A DNA stretch of 64,000 bases. Origin: Archivesica marissinica (taxonomy: Eukaryota; Mollusca; Bivalvia; Venerida; Vesicomyidae). The position numbers and the translations under genes were made by a program. Shown here piece by piece: positions 1-10,340 of this stretch. Below the pieces are notes generated by a model, which made no database searches, was not told where the DNA came from, and was given only the letters and a program-made list of their open reading frames with translations. The stretch covers positions 8,477,481 through 8,541,480 of the forward strand of contig CM026390.1 in assembly GCA_014843695.1 (NCBI GenBank), written 5' to 3'. Positions within the stretch are counted from its first letter, which is position 1; each line of letters starts with the position of its first letter.

Positions 1-439
1 CAGCAGAGTGATTAATACGTTCCTGGACATGGGGGGTTCAGCAGAGTGATTAATACGTTCCTGGACGTGGGGTTCAGCAGAGATTAATACGTTCCTGGAC
101 GTGGGGGTTACGTAGAGTGATTAATACGTTCCTGGACGTGGGGGTTACGTAGAGTGATTAATACGTTCCTGGACGTGGGGGTTCAGAGTGATTAATACTT
201 CCTGGACGTGGGGGTTCAGCAGAGTGATTAATACGTTCCTGGACATGGGGGGTTCAGCAGAGTGATTAATACGTTCCTGGACGTGGGGGTTACGTAGAGT
301 GATTAATACGTTCCTGGACGTGGGGGTTACGTAGAGTGATTAATACGTTCCTGGACGTGGGGGTTACGTAGAGTGATTAATACGTTCCTGGACGTGGGGG
401 TTACGTAGAGTGATTAATACGTTCCTGGACGTGGGGGTT
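1..439. repeat. 37-bp minisatellite (family 1), cut by the window start
   Basis: About 12 tandem copies of a 37-bp unit containing AGTGATTAATACGTTCCTGG and ending in GGACGTGGGGGTT. Two subtypes differ in the first bases (CAGCAGAG versus ACGTAGAG) and are partly clustered, so neighbouring units are more alike than distant ones. One copy near 180-210 is shortened. The left end lies outside the window. No coding role is apparent. Confidence 0.95.
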
Positions 440-586
440 CAGCAGAGTGATTAATACGTTCGGGTTCAGCAGAGTGATTAATACGTTCGGGTTCAGCAGA
501 GTGATTAATACGTTCGGGTTCAGCAGAGTGATTAATACGTTCGGGTTCAGCAGAGTGATTAATACGTTCGGGTTCAGCAGAGTGAT
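440..586. repeat. 27-bp derivative of the adjacent 37-bp minisatellite
   Basis: Five full copies and one partial copy of a 27-bp unit. It equals the neighbouring 37-bp unit with a 10-bp internal deletion (CTGGACGTGG lost between CGTTC and GGGTT). The copies are essentially identical, so one deleted unit was amplified recently. Because 27 is a multiple of three, a spurious minus-strand frame with a nine-residue period runs through it. Confidence 0.93.
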
Positions 587-1012
587 GATATACAGCACAG
601 TATGACATGTTCGTTAACACTGTGCGTTTGTTGAGAGTTTCTGTAAATATGATATAAGGTCCTCGCAGTATGTTTTTGATCTGTGTTTGTGCTTGGTCGT
701 CTCCACTTCATGTATAAGCATACCTGGTAACAGACTTCCCGCCTTCTTGAGAACATCTGAAATAACAGCAAGATAAATATTGTGGATATCACTTTTGTCA
801 AAGTGAATCAGATCAGTAGTTTAGGTGATATCGTTCAAAGATTTTTCTAAGTTTTATCTCTGGTGGCCATGTTTTTTCATCGGAATCAGAAATTGTTTCC
901 ATTTTTTTAGCCATGTTTTTTATGACGACTCGGAAATATTATTATTTGGCAACTTTTGGTAGAGGGTCACCCTAGGATCATTTCTGTGAAATTATTGGAA
1001 AAGCAGTTTATG
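587..1012. other. Low-copy AT-rich spacer, no gene recognised
   Basis: Unique-looking sequence between two arrays. It contains two related segments of about 30 bp, near 868-900 and 912-945, both with GCCATGTTTTTT followed by a similar GAxTCxGAAAT stretch. This could be an old local duplication. No reading frame here resembles a known protein. Confidence 0.6.
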
Positions 1013-2165
1013 AGATGTTGTTTGAGGTGTTTATGAGATGTTGTTTAGTTTAAACATATTTATTTTCTGTCAATACATGATTATTTACAACAACTGATAT
1101 AAGGAATTGGACAGAAAGCTGTATAGCTTATGATTGTCCTCTCCTTTAAAGATGTTGTTTGAGGTGTTTATGAGTTGTTGTTTGACATGTTTATGAGATG
1201 TTGTTTGAGGTGTGTATGAGATGTTGTTTGAGGTGTGTATGAGATGTTGTTTGAGGTGTTGTTTGAGGTGTGTATGAGATGTTGTTTGAGGTGTTTATGA
1301 GATGTTGTTTGAGGTGTTGTTTGATGTGTTTATGAGATGTTATTTGAGGTGTTTATGAGATGTTGTTTGAGGTGTTTATGAGATGTTGTTTGAGGGTGTT
1401 GTTTGAGGTGCTTATGAGATGTTGTTTGTGTTGTTTGATGTGTTTATGAGATTTATTTGAGGTGTTTATGAGATGTTGTTTGAGGTGTTTATGAGATGTT
1501 GTTTGAGGTGTTTATGAGATATTGTTTGATGTGTTGTTTGAGGTGTTTATGAGATGTTATTTCAGGTGTTTATGAGATGTTGTTTGAGGTGTTGTTTGAG
1601 GTGTTTATGAGATGTTATTTGAGGTGTTTATGAGATGTTATTTGAGGTGTTTATGAGATGTTGTTTGATGTGTTGTTTGAGGTGTTTTATGAGATGTTAT
1701 TTGAGGTGTTTATGAGATGTTGTTTGATGTGTTTATGAGATGGTATTTGAGGTGTTTATGAGATGTTGTTTGATGTGTTTATGAGATGTTATTTGATGTG
1801 TTTATGAGAGGTTTATGAGATGTTATTTGAGGTGTTTATGAGGTGTTGTTTGAGGTGTTTATGAGATGTTGTTTGGGGTGTTTATGAGATGTTGTTTGAG
1901 GTGTTTATGAGATGTTGTTTGAGGTGTTTATGAGATGTTGTTTGAGGGTGTTGTTTGAGGTGTTTATGAGATGTTGTTTGAGGTGTTGTTTGAGGTGTTT
2001 ATGAGATGTTGTTTGAGGTGTTTATGAGATGTTGTTTGAGGTGTTTATGAGATGTTGTTTGAGGTGTTTATGAGATGTTATTTGAGGTGTTTATGAGATG
2101 TTGTTTGAGGTGTTTATGAGATGTTATTTGAGGTGTTTATGAGATGTTGTTTGAGGTGTTTATGA
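1013..2165. repeat. 23-bp minisatellite, interrupted once and truncated by a gap
   Basis: Roughly 45 copies of a 23-bp unit built from GATGTTGTTTGAGG and TGTTTATGA. Some copies carry an extra partial unit (GAGGTGTTGTTT), so the array mixes 23-bp and shorter steps. Frequent TGTT/TATT and GAGG/GATG substitutions mark subtypes. A 103-bp non-repeat segment splits off the first copy. The array runs straight into a 1000-N gap, so its true length is unknown. Confidence 0.93.
1047..1149. other. 103-bp non-repeat segment inside the 23-bp array
   Basis: Array copies lie on both sides, with GATGTTGTTT at 1037-1046 and again at 1150-1159. The segment is AT-rich and has no clear terminal inverted repeats. 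It could be an insertion into the array, or original spacer DNA between a founder unit and the expanded array. Confidence 0.55.
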
Positions 2166-3165
2166 NNNNNNNNNNNNNNNNNNNNNNNNNNNNNNNNNNN
2201 NNNNNNNNNNNNNNNNNNNNNNNNNNNNNNNNNNNNNNNNNNNNNNNNNNNNNNNNNNNNNNNNNNNNNNNNNNNNNNNNNNNNNNNNNNNNNNNNNNNN
2301 NNNNNNNNNNNNNNNNNNNNNNNNNNNNNNNNNNNNNNNNNNNNNNNNNNNNNNNNNNNNNNNNNNNNNNNNNNNNNNNNNNNNNNNNNNNNNNNNNNNN
2401 NNNNNNNNNNNNNNNNNNNNNNNNNNNNNNNNNNNNNNNNNNNNNNNNNNNNNNNNNNNNNNNNNNNNNNNNNNNNNNNNNNNNNNNNNNNNNNNNNNNN
2501 NNNNNNNNNNNNNNNNNNNNNNNNNNNNNNNNNNNNNNNNNNNNNNNNNNNNNNNNNNNNNNNNNNNNNNNNNNNNNNNNNNNNNNNNNNNNNNNNNNNN
2601 NNNNNNNNNNNNNNNNNNNNNNNNNNNNNNNNNNNNNNNNNNNNNNNNNNNNNNNNNNNNNNNNNNNNNNNNNNNNNNNNNNNNNNNNNNNNNNNNNNNN
2701 NNNNNNNNNNNNNNNNNNNNNNNNNNNNNNNNNNNNNNNNNNNNNNNNNNNNNNNNNNNNNNNNNNNNNNNNNNNNNNNNNNNNNNNNNNNNNNNNNNNN
2801 NNNNNNNNNNNNNNNNNNNNNNNNNNNNNNNNNNNNNNNNNNNNNNNNNNNNNNNNNNNNNNNNNNNNNNNNNNNNNNNNNNNNNNNNNNNNNNNNNNNN
2901 NNNNNNNNNNNNNNNNNNNNNNNNNNNNNNNNNNNNNNNNNNNNNNNNNNNNNNNNNNNNNNNNNNNNNNNNNNNNNNNNNNNNNNNNNNNNNNNNNNNN
3001 NNNNNNNNNNNNNNNNNNNNNNNNNNNNNNNNNNNNNNNNNNNNNNNNNNNNNNNNNNNNNNNNNNNNNNNNNNNNNNNNNNNNNNNNNNNNNNNNNNNN
3101 NNNNNNNNNNNNNNNNNNNNNNNNNNNNNNNNNNNNNNNNNNNNNNNNNNNNNNNNNNNNNNNNN
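2166..3165. other. Assembly gap (1000 N)
   Basis: Exactly 1000 N, a conventional placeholder length and not a measured distance. The 23-bp array enters on the left and a different 31-bp array leaves on the right, so the assembler probably failed in tandem repeats. The real gap may be much larger. Confidence 0.98.
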
Positions 3166-4278
3166 TTACACTGAATACAAGCAAGTGATGACTGCATTAC
3201 ACTGAATACAAGCAAGTGATGGCTGCATTACACTGAATACAAGCAAGTGATGGCTGCATTACACTGAATACAAGCAAGTGATGGCTGCATTACACTGAAT
3301 ACAAGCAAGTGATGACTGCATTACACTGAATACAAGCAAGCGATGGCTGCATTACAATGAATACAAGCAAGTGATGGCTGCATTACACTGAATACAAGCA
3401 AGTGATGGATGCATCACACTGAATACAAGCAAGTGATGGCTGCATTACACTGAATACACGCAAGTGATGACTGTATTACACTGAATACAAGCAAGTGATA
3501 GCTGCATTGCACTGAATACAAGCAAGTGATGGCTGCATTACACTGAATACAAGCAAGTGATGGCTGCATTACACTGAATACAAGCAAGTGATGGCTGCAT
3601 TACACTGAATACAAGCAAGTGATGGCTGCATTACACTGAATACAAGCAAGTGATTGATGCATTACACTGAATACAAGCAAGTGATGGCTGCATTACACTG
3701 AATACAAGCAAGTGATGACTGCATTACACTGAATACAAGCAAGTGATGGCTGCATTACACTGAATACAAGCAAGTGATGGCTGCATTACACTGAATACAA
3801 GCAAGTGATGGCTGCATTACACTGCATTACACTGCATACAAGCAAGTGATGGCTGCATTACACTGAATACAAGCAAGTGATGGCTGCATTACACTGAATA
3901 CAAGCAAGTGATGGCTGCATTACACTGAATACAAGCAAGTGATGGCTGCATTACACTGAATACAAGCAAGTGATGGCTGCATTACACTGAATACAAGCAA
4001 GTGATGACTGCATTACACTGAATACAAGCAAGTGATGGCTGCATTACACTGAATACAAGCAAGTGATGGCTGCATTACACTGAATACAAGCAAGTGATGG
4101 CTGCATTACACTGAATACAAGCAAGTGATGGCTGCATTACACTGAATACAAGCAAGTGATGGCTGCATTACACTGAATACAAGCAAGTGATGACTGCATT
4201 ACACTGAATACAAGTAAGTGATGACTGCATTACACTGAATACAAGCAAGTGATGGATACATTACACTGAATACAAGCA
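3166..4278. repeat. 31-bp minisatellite (family A)
   Basis: About 36 copies of a 31-bp unit containing TTACACTGAATACAAGCAAG followed by TGATGGCTGCA. The main polymorphism is GGCTGCA versus GACTGCA. Divergence is low apart from a few changes and one small internal duplication near 3815-3835 (CATTACACTG repeated). The left end is lost in the gap; the right end lies 12 bp from the next array. Confidence 0.95.
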
Positions 4279-4290
4279 CATTTATGTATT

Positions 4291-7200
4291 CAAACAAATG
4301 CCTATACCTCCCTCATCCTAATCCAAACAAACCGCTATACCTCCCTCATCATAATCCAAACAAACCGCTACACCTCCCTCATCCTAATCCAAACAAATCC
4401 CTATACTTCCCTCATCCTAATCCAAATACACCCCTATACCTCCCTCATCCTAATACAAACAAACCCCTATATCTCCCTTATCATAATCCAAACAAATGCC
4501 TAGTCCTCCCTCATCCTAATCCAAACCAATCCCATTACCTCCCTCATCCTAATCCAAACAAATGCCTATTCCTCCCTCATCCTAATCCAAACAAATCCCA
4601 TTACCTCCCTCATCCTAATCCAAACAAATCCCATTACCTCCCTCATCCTAATCCAAACAAATGCCTATACCTACCTCATCCTAATCAAACAAACCCCTAT
4701 ACCTCCCTCATCCTAATCCAAACAAATCCCATTTCCTCCCTCATCCTAATCCAAACAAATCCCTATACCTCCCTCATCCTAATCCAAACAAATCCCTATA
4801 CCTCCTCATCCTAATCCAAACAAATGCCTATACCTCCCTCATCCTAATCCAAACAAACCCCTATACCTCCTTCATCCTAATCCAAACAAATCCCTATACC
4901 TCCCTCATCCTAATACAAACAAACCACTATACCTCCCACATCCTAATCCAAACAAATGCCTATACCGACCTCATCCTAATCAAACAAACCCCTATACCTC
5001 CCTCATCCTAATCCAAACAAATCCATTTCCTCCCTCATCCTAATCCAAACAAATCCCTATACCCCCTCATCCTAATCCAAACAAATCCCTATACCTCCCT
5101 CATCCTAATCCAAACAAACCCCTATACCTCCCTCATCCTAATCCAAACAAACCGATATACCTCCATCATCCTAATCCAAACAAACCCCTATACCTCCCTC
5201 ATCCTAATCCAAACAAATCCCATTACCTCCCTCATCCTAATCCAAACAAACCCCTATACCTCCCTCATCCTAATCCAAACAAACCGATATACCTCCATCA
5301 TCCTAATCCAAACAAATGCCTACACCTCCCTCATCCTAATCAAAACAAATCCCTATACCTCCCTCATCCTAATCCAAATAAACCCCTATACCTCCCTCAT
5401 CCTAATACAAACAAACCCCTATACCTCCCTCATCCTAATACAAACAAACCCCTATACCTCCCTTATCATAATCCAAACAAATGCATATTCCTCCCTCATC
5501 CTAATCCAAACCAATCCCATTACCTCCCTCATCCTAATCCAAAAAATGCCTATTCCTCCCTCATCCTAATCCAAACAAATCCCATTACCTCCCTCATCCT
5601 AATCCAAACAAATCCCATTACCTCCCTCATTCTAATCCAAACAAATGCCTATACCTACCTCATCCTAATCAAACAAACCCCTATACCTCCCTCATCCTAA
5701 TCCAAACAAATCCCATTTCCTCCCTCGTCCTAATCCAATCAAATCCCTATACCTCCCTCATCCTAATCCAAACAAATCCCATTACCTCCCTCATCCTAAT
5801 CCAAACAAACCCCTATACCTCCCTCATCCTAATCCAAACAAACCGATATACCTCCATCATCCTAATCCAAACAAATCCCTATACCTCCCTCATCCTAATC
5901 CAAATAAACCCCTATGCCTCCCTCATCCTAATACAAACAAACCCCTATACCTCCCTCATCCTAAAACAAACAAACCCCTATACCTCCCTTATCATAATCC
6001 AAACAAAATCCTATTCCTCCCTCATCCTAATCCAAACCAATCCCATTACCTCCCTCATCCTAATCCAAACAAATGCCTATTCCTCCCTCATCCTAATCCA
6101 AACAAATCCCATTACCTCCCTCATCCTAATCCAAACAAATCCCATTACCTCCCTCATCCTAATCCAAACAAATGCCTATACCTACCTCATCCTAATCAAA
6201 CAAACCCCTATACCTCCCTCATCCTAATCCAAACAAATCCCATTTCCTCCCTCATCCTAATCCAAACAAATCCCTATACCTCCCTCATCCTAATCCAAAC
6301 AAATCCCATTTCCTCCCTCATCCTAATCCAAACAAATCCCTATACCTCCCTCATCCTAATCCAAACAAATCCCATTACCTCCCTCATCCTAATCCAAACA
6401 AACCCCTATACCTCCCTCATCCTAATCCAAACAAACCGATATACCTCCATCATCCTAATCCAAACAAACCCCTATACCTCCCTTATCATAATCCAAACAA
6501 ATGCCTATACCTACCTCATCCTAATCAAATAAACCCCTATACCTCCCTCATCCTAATCCTAACAAATCCCATTTCCTCCCTCATCCTAATCCAAACAAAT
6601 CCCTATACCTCCCTCATCCTAATCCAAACAAATCCCATTTCCTCCCTCATCCTAATCCAAACAAATCCCTATTCCTCCCTCATCCTAATCCAAACAAATC
6701 CCATTACCTCCCTCATCCTAATCCAAACAAATCCCATTACCTCCCTCATCCTAATCCAAACAAATGCCTATACCTACCTCATCCTAATCCAAACAAATGC
6801 CTATACCTCCCTCATCCTAATCCAAACAAATCCCATTACCTCCCTCATCCTAATCCAAACAAATCCCATTACCTCCCTCATCCTAATCCAAACAAATGCC
6901 TATACCTACCTCATCCTAATCAAACAAACCCCTATACCTCCCTCATCCTAATCAAACAAACCCTATACCTCCCTCATCCTAATCCAAACAAATCCCATTT
7001 CCTCCCTCATCCTAATCCAAACAAATCCCATTTCCTCCCTCATCCTAATCAAAACAAATCCCTATACCTCCCTCATCCTAATCCAAACAAATCCCTATAC
7101 CTCCCTCATCCTAATCCAAACAAATCCCTATACCTCCTACATCCTAATCCAAACAAACCCCTATACCTCCCTCATCCTAATCAAACAAACAAATGCCTAT

Positions 7201-7515
7201 ACCTCCCTCATCCTAATCCAAACAAACCCCTATACCTCCCTCATCCTAATCCAAACAAACCGATATACCTCCATCATCCTAATCCAAACAAACCCCTATA
7301 CATCCCTCATCCTAATCCAAACAAATCCCATTACCTCCCTCATCCTAATCCAAACAAACCCCTATACCTCCCTCATCCTAATCCAAACAAACCGATATAC
7401 TTCCATCATCCTAATCCAAACAAACCCCTATACCTCCCTCATCCTAATCCAAACAAATCCCTATACCTCCCTCATCCTTATCCAAACAAATGCCTATACC
7501 TCCCTCATCCTAATC
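4291..7515. repeat. 33-bp minisatellite rich in CCTCATCCTAATCC
   Basis: About 98 copies of a 33-bp unit built from CCTCATCCTAATCCAAACAA plus a variable segment (CCCTATACCT, TCCCATTACCT, TGCCTATACCT, CCGATATACCT). The strand is nearly devoid of G. Since 33 is a multiple of three, an 11-residue peptide period (NPNKPLYLPHP-like) appears on the plus strand, but frameshifting indels and stops end it at 4814, so it is not a gene. Subtypes recur in the same order. ACCGATATAC markers at 5151, 5283, 5842, 6435, 7259 and 7391 are spaced near multiples of 33, with a four-unit doublet at each end. Confidence 0.95.
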
Positions 7516-7803
7516 TGCCATATTTCTGTGCGTTCATCGTCCGAATACCTCGGTACCAGCGTCTCGGCCGTTCCGATTAAACTGGCATTTCCTGACGCAG
7601 TCTGCACAGGATTTGTATCAGGACATTGCCACGCTGGTATGGTCATCATTGCAACGACAGCTGGTATAAACTTATGACATCCACCCTGAATGATTGGTAG
7701 TCTGGAAGTATAAGAATATAGTAGACTATTGTTTCTATTTGGCGAGAGTCTTCATTAATGCTAAACCTTGCAGCCCATCCAACATGCTTCATACTTTAGC
7801 GCT
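7516..7803. other. Low-copy spacer, balanced composition, no gene recognised
   Basis: A stretch of about 290 bp between the 33-bp and 47-bp arrays, with higher GC in its first half. Two plus-strand frames are open for about 50 codons from the array edge, but neither resembles a protein I know. No start context or splice structure supports an exon. Confidence 0.5.
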
Positions 7804-8320
7804 ACCATTCGTGCTGTCGCCATATATGTATGTGCACGCCGCATGGGTCTACCATTCGTGCTGTCACCATATATGTATGTGCACGACACATGGGTCTACC
7901 ATTCGTGCTGTCGCCATATATGTATGTGCACGCCACATGGGTCTACCATTCGTGCTGTCGCCATATATGTATGCGCACGACACATGTGTCTACCATTCGT
8001 GCTGTCGCCATATATGTATGTGCACGACACATGGGTCTACCATTCGTGCTGTCGCCATATATGTATGTGCACGACACATGGGTCTACCATTATTGCTGTC
8101 GCCATATATGTATGTGCACGACACATGGGTCTACCATTCGTGCTGTCGCCATATATGTATGTGCACGACACATGTGTCTACCATTCGTGCTGTCGCCATA
8201 TATGTATGTGCATGACACATGGGTCTACCATTCGTGCTGTCGCCATATATGTATGTGCACGACAAATGGGTCTACCATTCGTGCTGTCGCCATATATGTA
8301 TGTGCACGCCACATAGGTCT
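7804..8320. repeat. 47-bp minisatellite
   Basis: Eleven copies of a 47-bp unit containing ACCATTCGTGCTGTCGCC, then ATATATGTATGTGCACGACA and CATGGGTCT. Copies differ by single bases only. The period is not a multiple of three and the plus strand has no stop, so all three plus frames are open for about 170-180 codons with a 47-residue period. This is an artefact of the repeat. Confidence 0.95.
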
Positions 8321-8757
8321 TAGACCTTCTGGAATTAAACAATACAACTGATGAAACTTCCTATATTGGTAATTATTTATAATTATAAGAAGACATGATA
8401 ATTTGTTCCTATAAACAAAGAACAAATTTACCCCTACTAAATCTGCCAATAAACCACGGCTACGACTGTTGAATTTTGCTCCTACCAAAAAAAAGTATGG
8501 AACGTAAATATGCACCATTACTAAGAATTGTACACAGCGATTGGGCAGGATTTGTAGTGTTAATAACTAGTCATGCAGGAAGTGTAGTGTTGATAGTTGG
8601 AGTATAATTGTCAGTGCCAATGGAATATAGATGCTATTGTATAGGGTTGTATTTTGTAAAGTCATCACAGCCAAATAAAACATTCGTTTATAGCATTATA
8701 TTGGGTCATGATAATGTCGCAGGTGTTTATCGGCAAATAAACCACTGTTCCGATTCA
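8321..8757. other. AT-rich low-copy spacer, no gene recognised
   Basis: Unique-looking AT-rich DNA. Two degenerate copies of about 27 bp, built on GCAGGA..GTGTAGTGTTRATA, lie near 8548-8602. The minus-strand frame reaching back into the 47-bp array has no recognisable domain. Confidence 0.5.
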
Positions 8758-8865
8758 TAGGAATTAACCACTTAGACATACCGCCTGTGTGGTTAGACAT
8801 ACCGCCCGTGTGGTTAGACATACCGCCCGTGTGGTTAGACATACCGCCCGTGTGGTTAATTCCTA
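8758..8865. repeat. 21-bp tandem repeat flanked by a 14-bp perfect inverted repeat
   Basis: Four copies of a 21-bp unit (GTGGTTAGACATACCGCCCGT) lie between TAGGAATTAACCAC (8758-8771) and its exact reverse complement GTGGTTAATTCCTA (8852-8865). The repeat unit starts with the same GTGGTTA as the right arm, so array and arm share sequence. The arrangement could fold into a stem with the array in the loop. No mobile-element family is recognised. Confidence 0.88.
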
Positions 8866-9058
8866 CTCAACAGGACTCCAACCCTTGATTTATTCGCAGA
8901 TAAACAACGTAAGACGAATAGTATTTCCCAAACATATATCACAAGTCCTATAGTTAATTAGCAAGTTACACGTAAATATGTATTGAGGGAGGGGGCTCCG
9001 TGGTGGTTACGGTAGTTGACTTCACCATCATGTTCGAAACCCTATTATTTGATGTTGG

Positions 9059-9222
9059 GAAGCTGTCCAGGTGGCTTGCCGAGGGTATGTGTGTGACACA
9101 ATGACACAAGGAACTGTCCAGGTGGCTTGCCGAGGGTATGTGTGTGACACAATGACACAAGGAACTGTCCAGGTGGCTTGCCGAGGGTATGTGTGTGACA
9201 CAATGACACAAGGAACAGCTTC
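9059..9222. repeat. 51-bp tandem triplication with short inverted flanks
   Basis: Three near-identical copies of a 51-bp unit start at 9065, 9116 and 9167, containing GTCCAGGTGGCTTGCCGAGG and GACACAATGACACAAGGAAC. The flanks GAAGCTGT (9059-9066) and ACAGCTTC (9215-9222) are perfect inverted complements. The 17-residue periodic frames seen on both strands come from the period being divisible by three. Confidence 0.9.
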
Positions 9223-10022
9223 TCCGATAGTCACGAAGACCCGGACTAGGTGTATGCATACAAACAGAGGCAAATTTATACAAATTTAATATACATATAA
9301 TAATTATTATCACAGTGGTGGCAAACAACAAGATGGAACTGATTGCTCCTACTGAGCGAGACGTACGATCGTTCGTATTTTAACTGCCGTTCTATTAAGT
9401 TGTTAACAGAATTCACACTGTTCCGACTTTTGTCGATATCTAACTCTGTATATGGATCAACCCATCGACGTTATTATATATACATGCACTTAAGATGCAT
9501 TTCAGAGCGACAGTTCACCACTAAGTACGTTAGCTTCGGTATAATATATGATATGCATATGAGAGTTACATGAACTTCATACTGCTAGTTAATTTGGTGA
9601 TCCAGTGATTTAATTAATCCCACGTCACCGATGTTTCTCTGCGTCCTTCCTGGCGGCGGGCTCGATACTGGCTGATCCAGCTACCGCTAACACGCCTAGT
9701 CTGTAGGGTGACCAGCTCACGCCAGCTAAATCCCTCTGTCGGCCGTGCCACAGCTCGAGTGACGTAACTATCTGGATGGCAGAACGGGATGCACATCAAT
9801 GGGCTATCTTCACAGGCTCCGTGTTCATGCGTGAAGCGACTACAATAAAATGAATATCATACTCTGTGCTACTCAGATCTACGTTAGACATAATTCAGCC
9901 GTACTTAACCAAACATAATTGAATTATACCACTGTTGTACATTAAACATATAAACATAATCAAGTTACTAGTAGACCAAACACACTTTCCACATATCCGT
10001 CTATCCCTATACACAAGACTCG
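9223..10022. other. Low-copy spacer with a GC-richer patch at about 9620-9830
   Basis: Mostly AT-rich, except a GC-richer, CpG-containing stretch at about 9620-9830 with a 61-codon minus-strand frame (9614-9799). The frame matches nothing I recognise. The patch could be a decayed exon, a small CpG-rich regulatory region or a transposon remnant. The last 30 bp before the SINE align with the 44-bp array unit that resumes after it. Confidence 0.45.
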
Positions 10023-10033
10023 GTATCACTAGT

Positions 10034-10329
10034 GTGTGTTTTTACGTTTATTTATCGTCGCTACCGGTTGCCCATATGAGCGACGCCTCCTGAAGAGATT
10101 AGTCATTTTAGATTGTTGGAGGATAGTGCAATGATACAGAGAGAGACCCATTCGAGAGCCTCCTCTGGTGTAAAGCACCGTGCACGGTGCAAAGCACCGA
10201 CACGAGACCTCGGTTTAACGTCCCATGTGAAAGACTTAATTTTATTAGGGTCAGACGGGGAATCAAACCTGCGATCCCTGGATTAACAGTCCAGCGTGTT
10301 ACCAGTGGACTACAGTTCCGTCTGTGCTA
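10034..10329 (-). mobile_element. Full-length tRNA-derived SINE with target-site duplication
   Basis: This 296-bp element is flanked by an exact 11-bp direct repeat, GTATCACTAGT, at 10023-10033 and 10330-10340. Read on the minus strand it starts with a 73-nt tRNA-like segment (10324 to 10252). That segment is bounded by a perfect 7-bp inverted repeat (CAGACGG/CCGTCTG) and has a TAGTCCACTGG A-box-like motif. It also has a 5-bp anticodon-type stem with loop CTGTTAA and a B-box-like GGTTTGATTCC. The body includes a 16-bp perfect palindrome (10175-10190). The 3' end is A/T-rich (ATAAATAAACGTAAAAA). A related copy lies at 39186-39446. The family resembles common mollusc SINEs, but I cannot name it. 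Confidence 0.9.
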
Positions 10330-10340
10330 GTATCACTAGT

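Noticed and set aside
4284..4814. 176-codon NPNKPLYLPHP-like periodic frame
   Set aside because: It resembles a surface-repeat protein at first sight, but the array continues for 2.7 kb after the frame breaks, with the same unit and no selection on reading phase.
10252..10324. Possible tRNA gene (anticodon loop CTGTTAA)
   Set aside because: The tRNA-like segment is the head of a SINE with target duplication, has A- and B-box mismatches, and a related copy occurs at 39186-39446.
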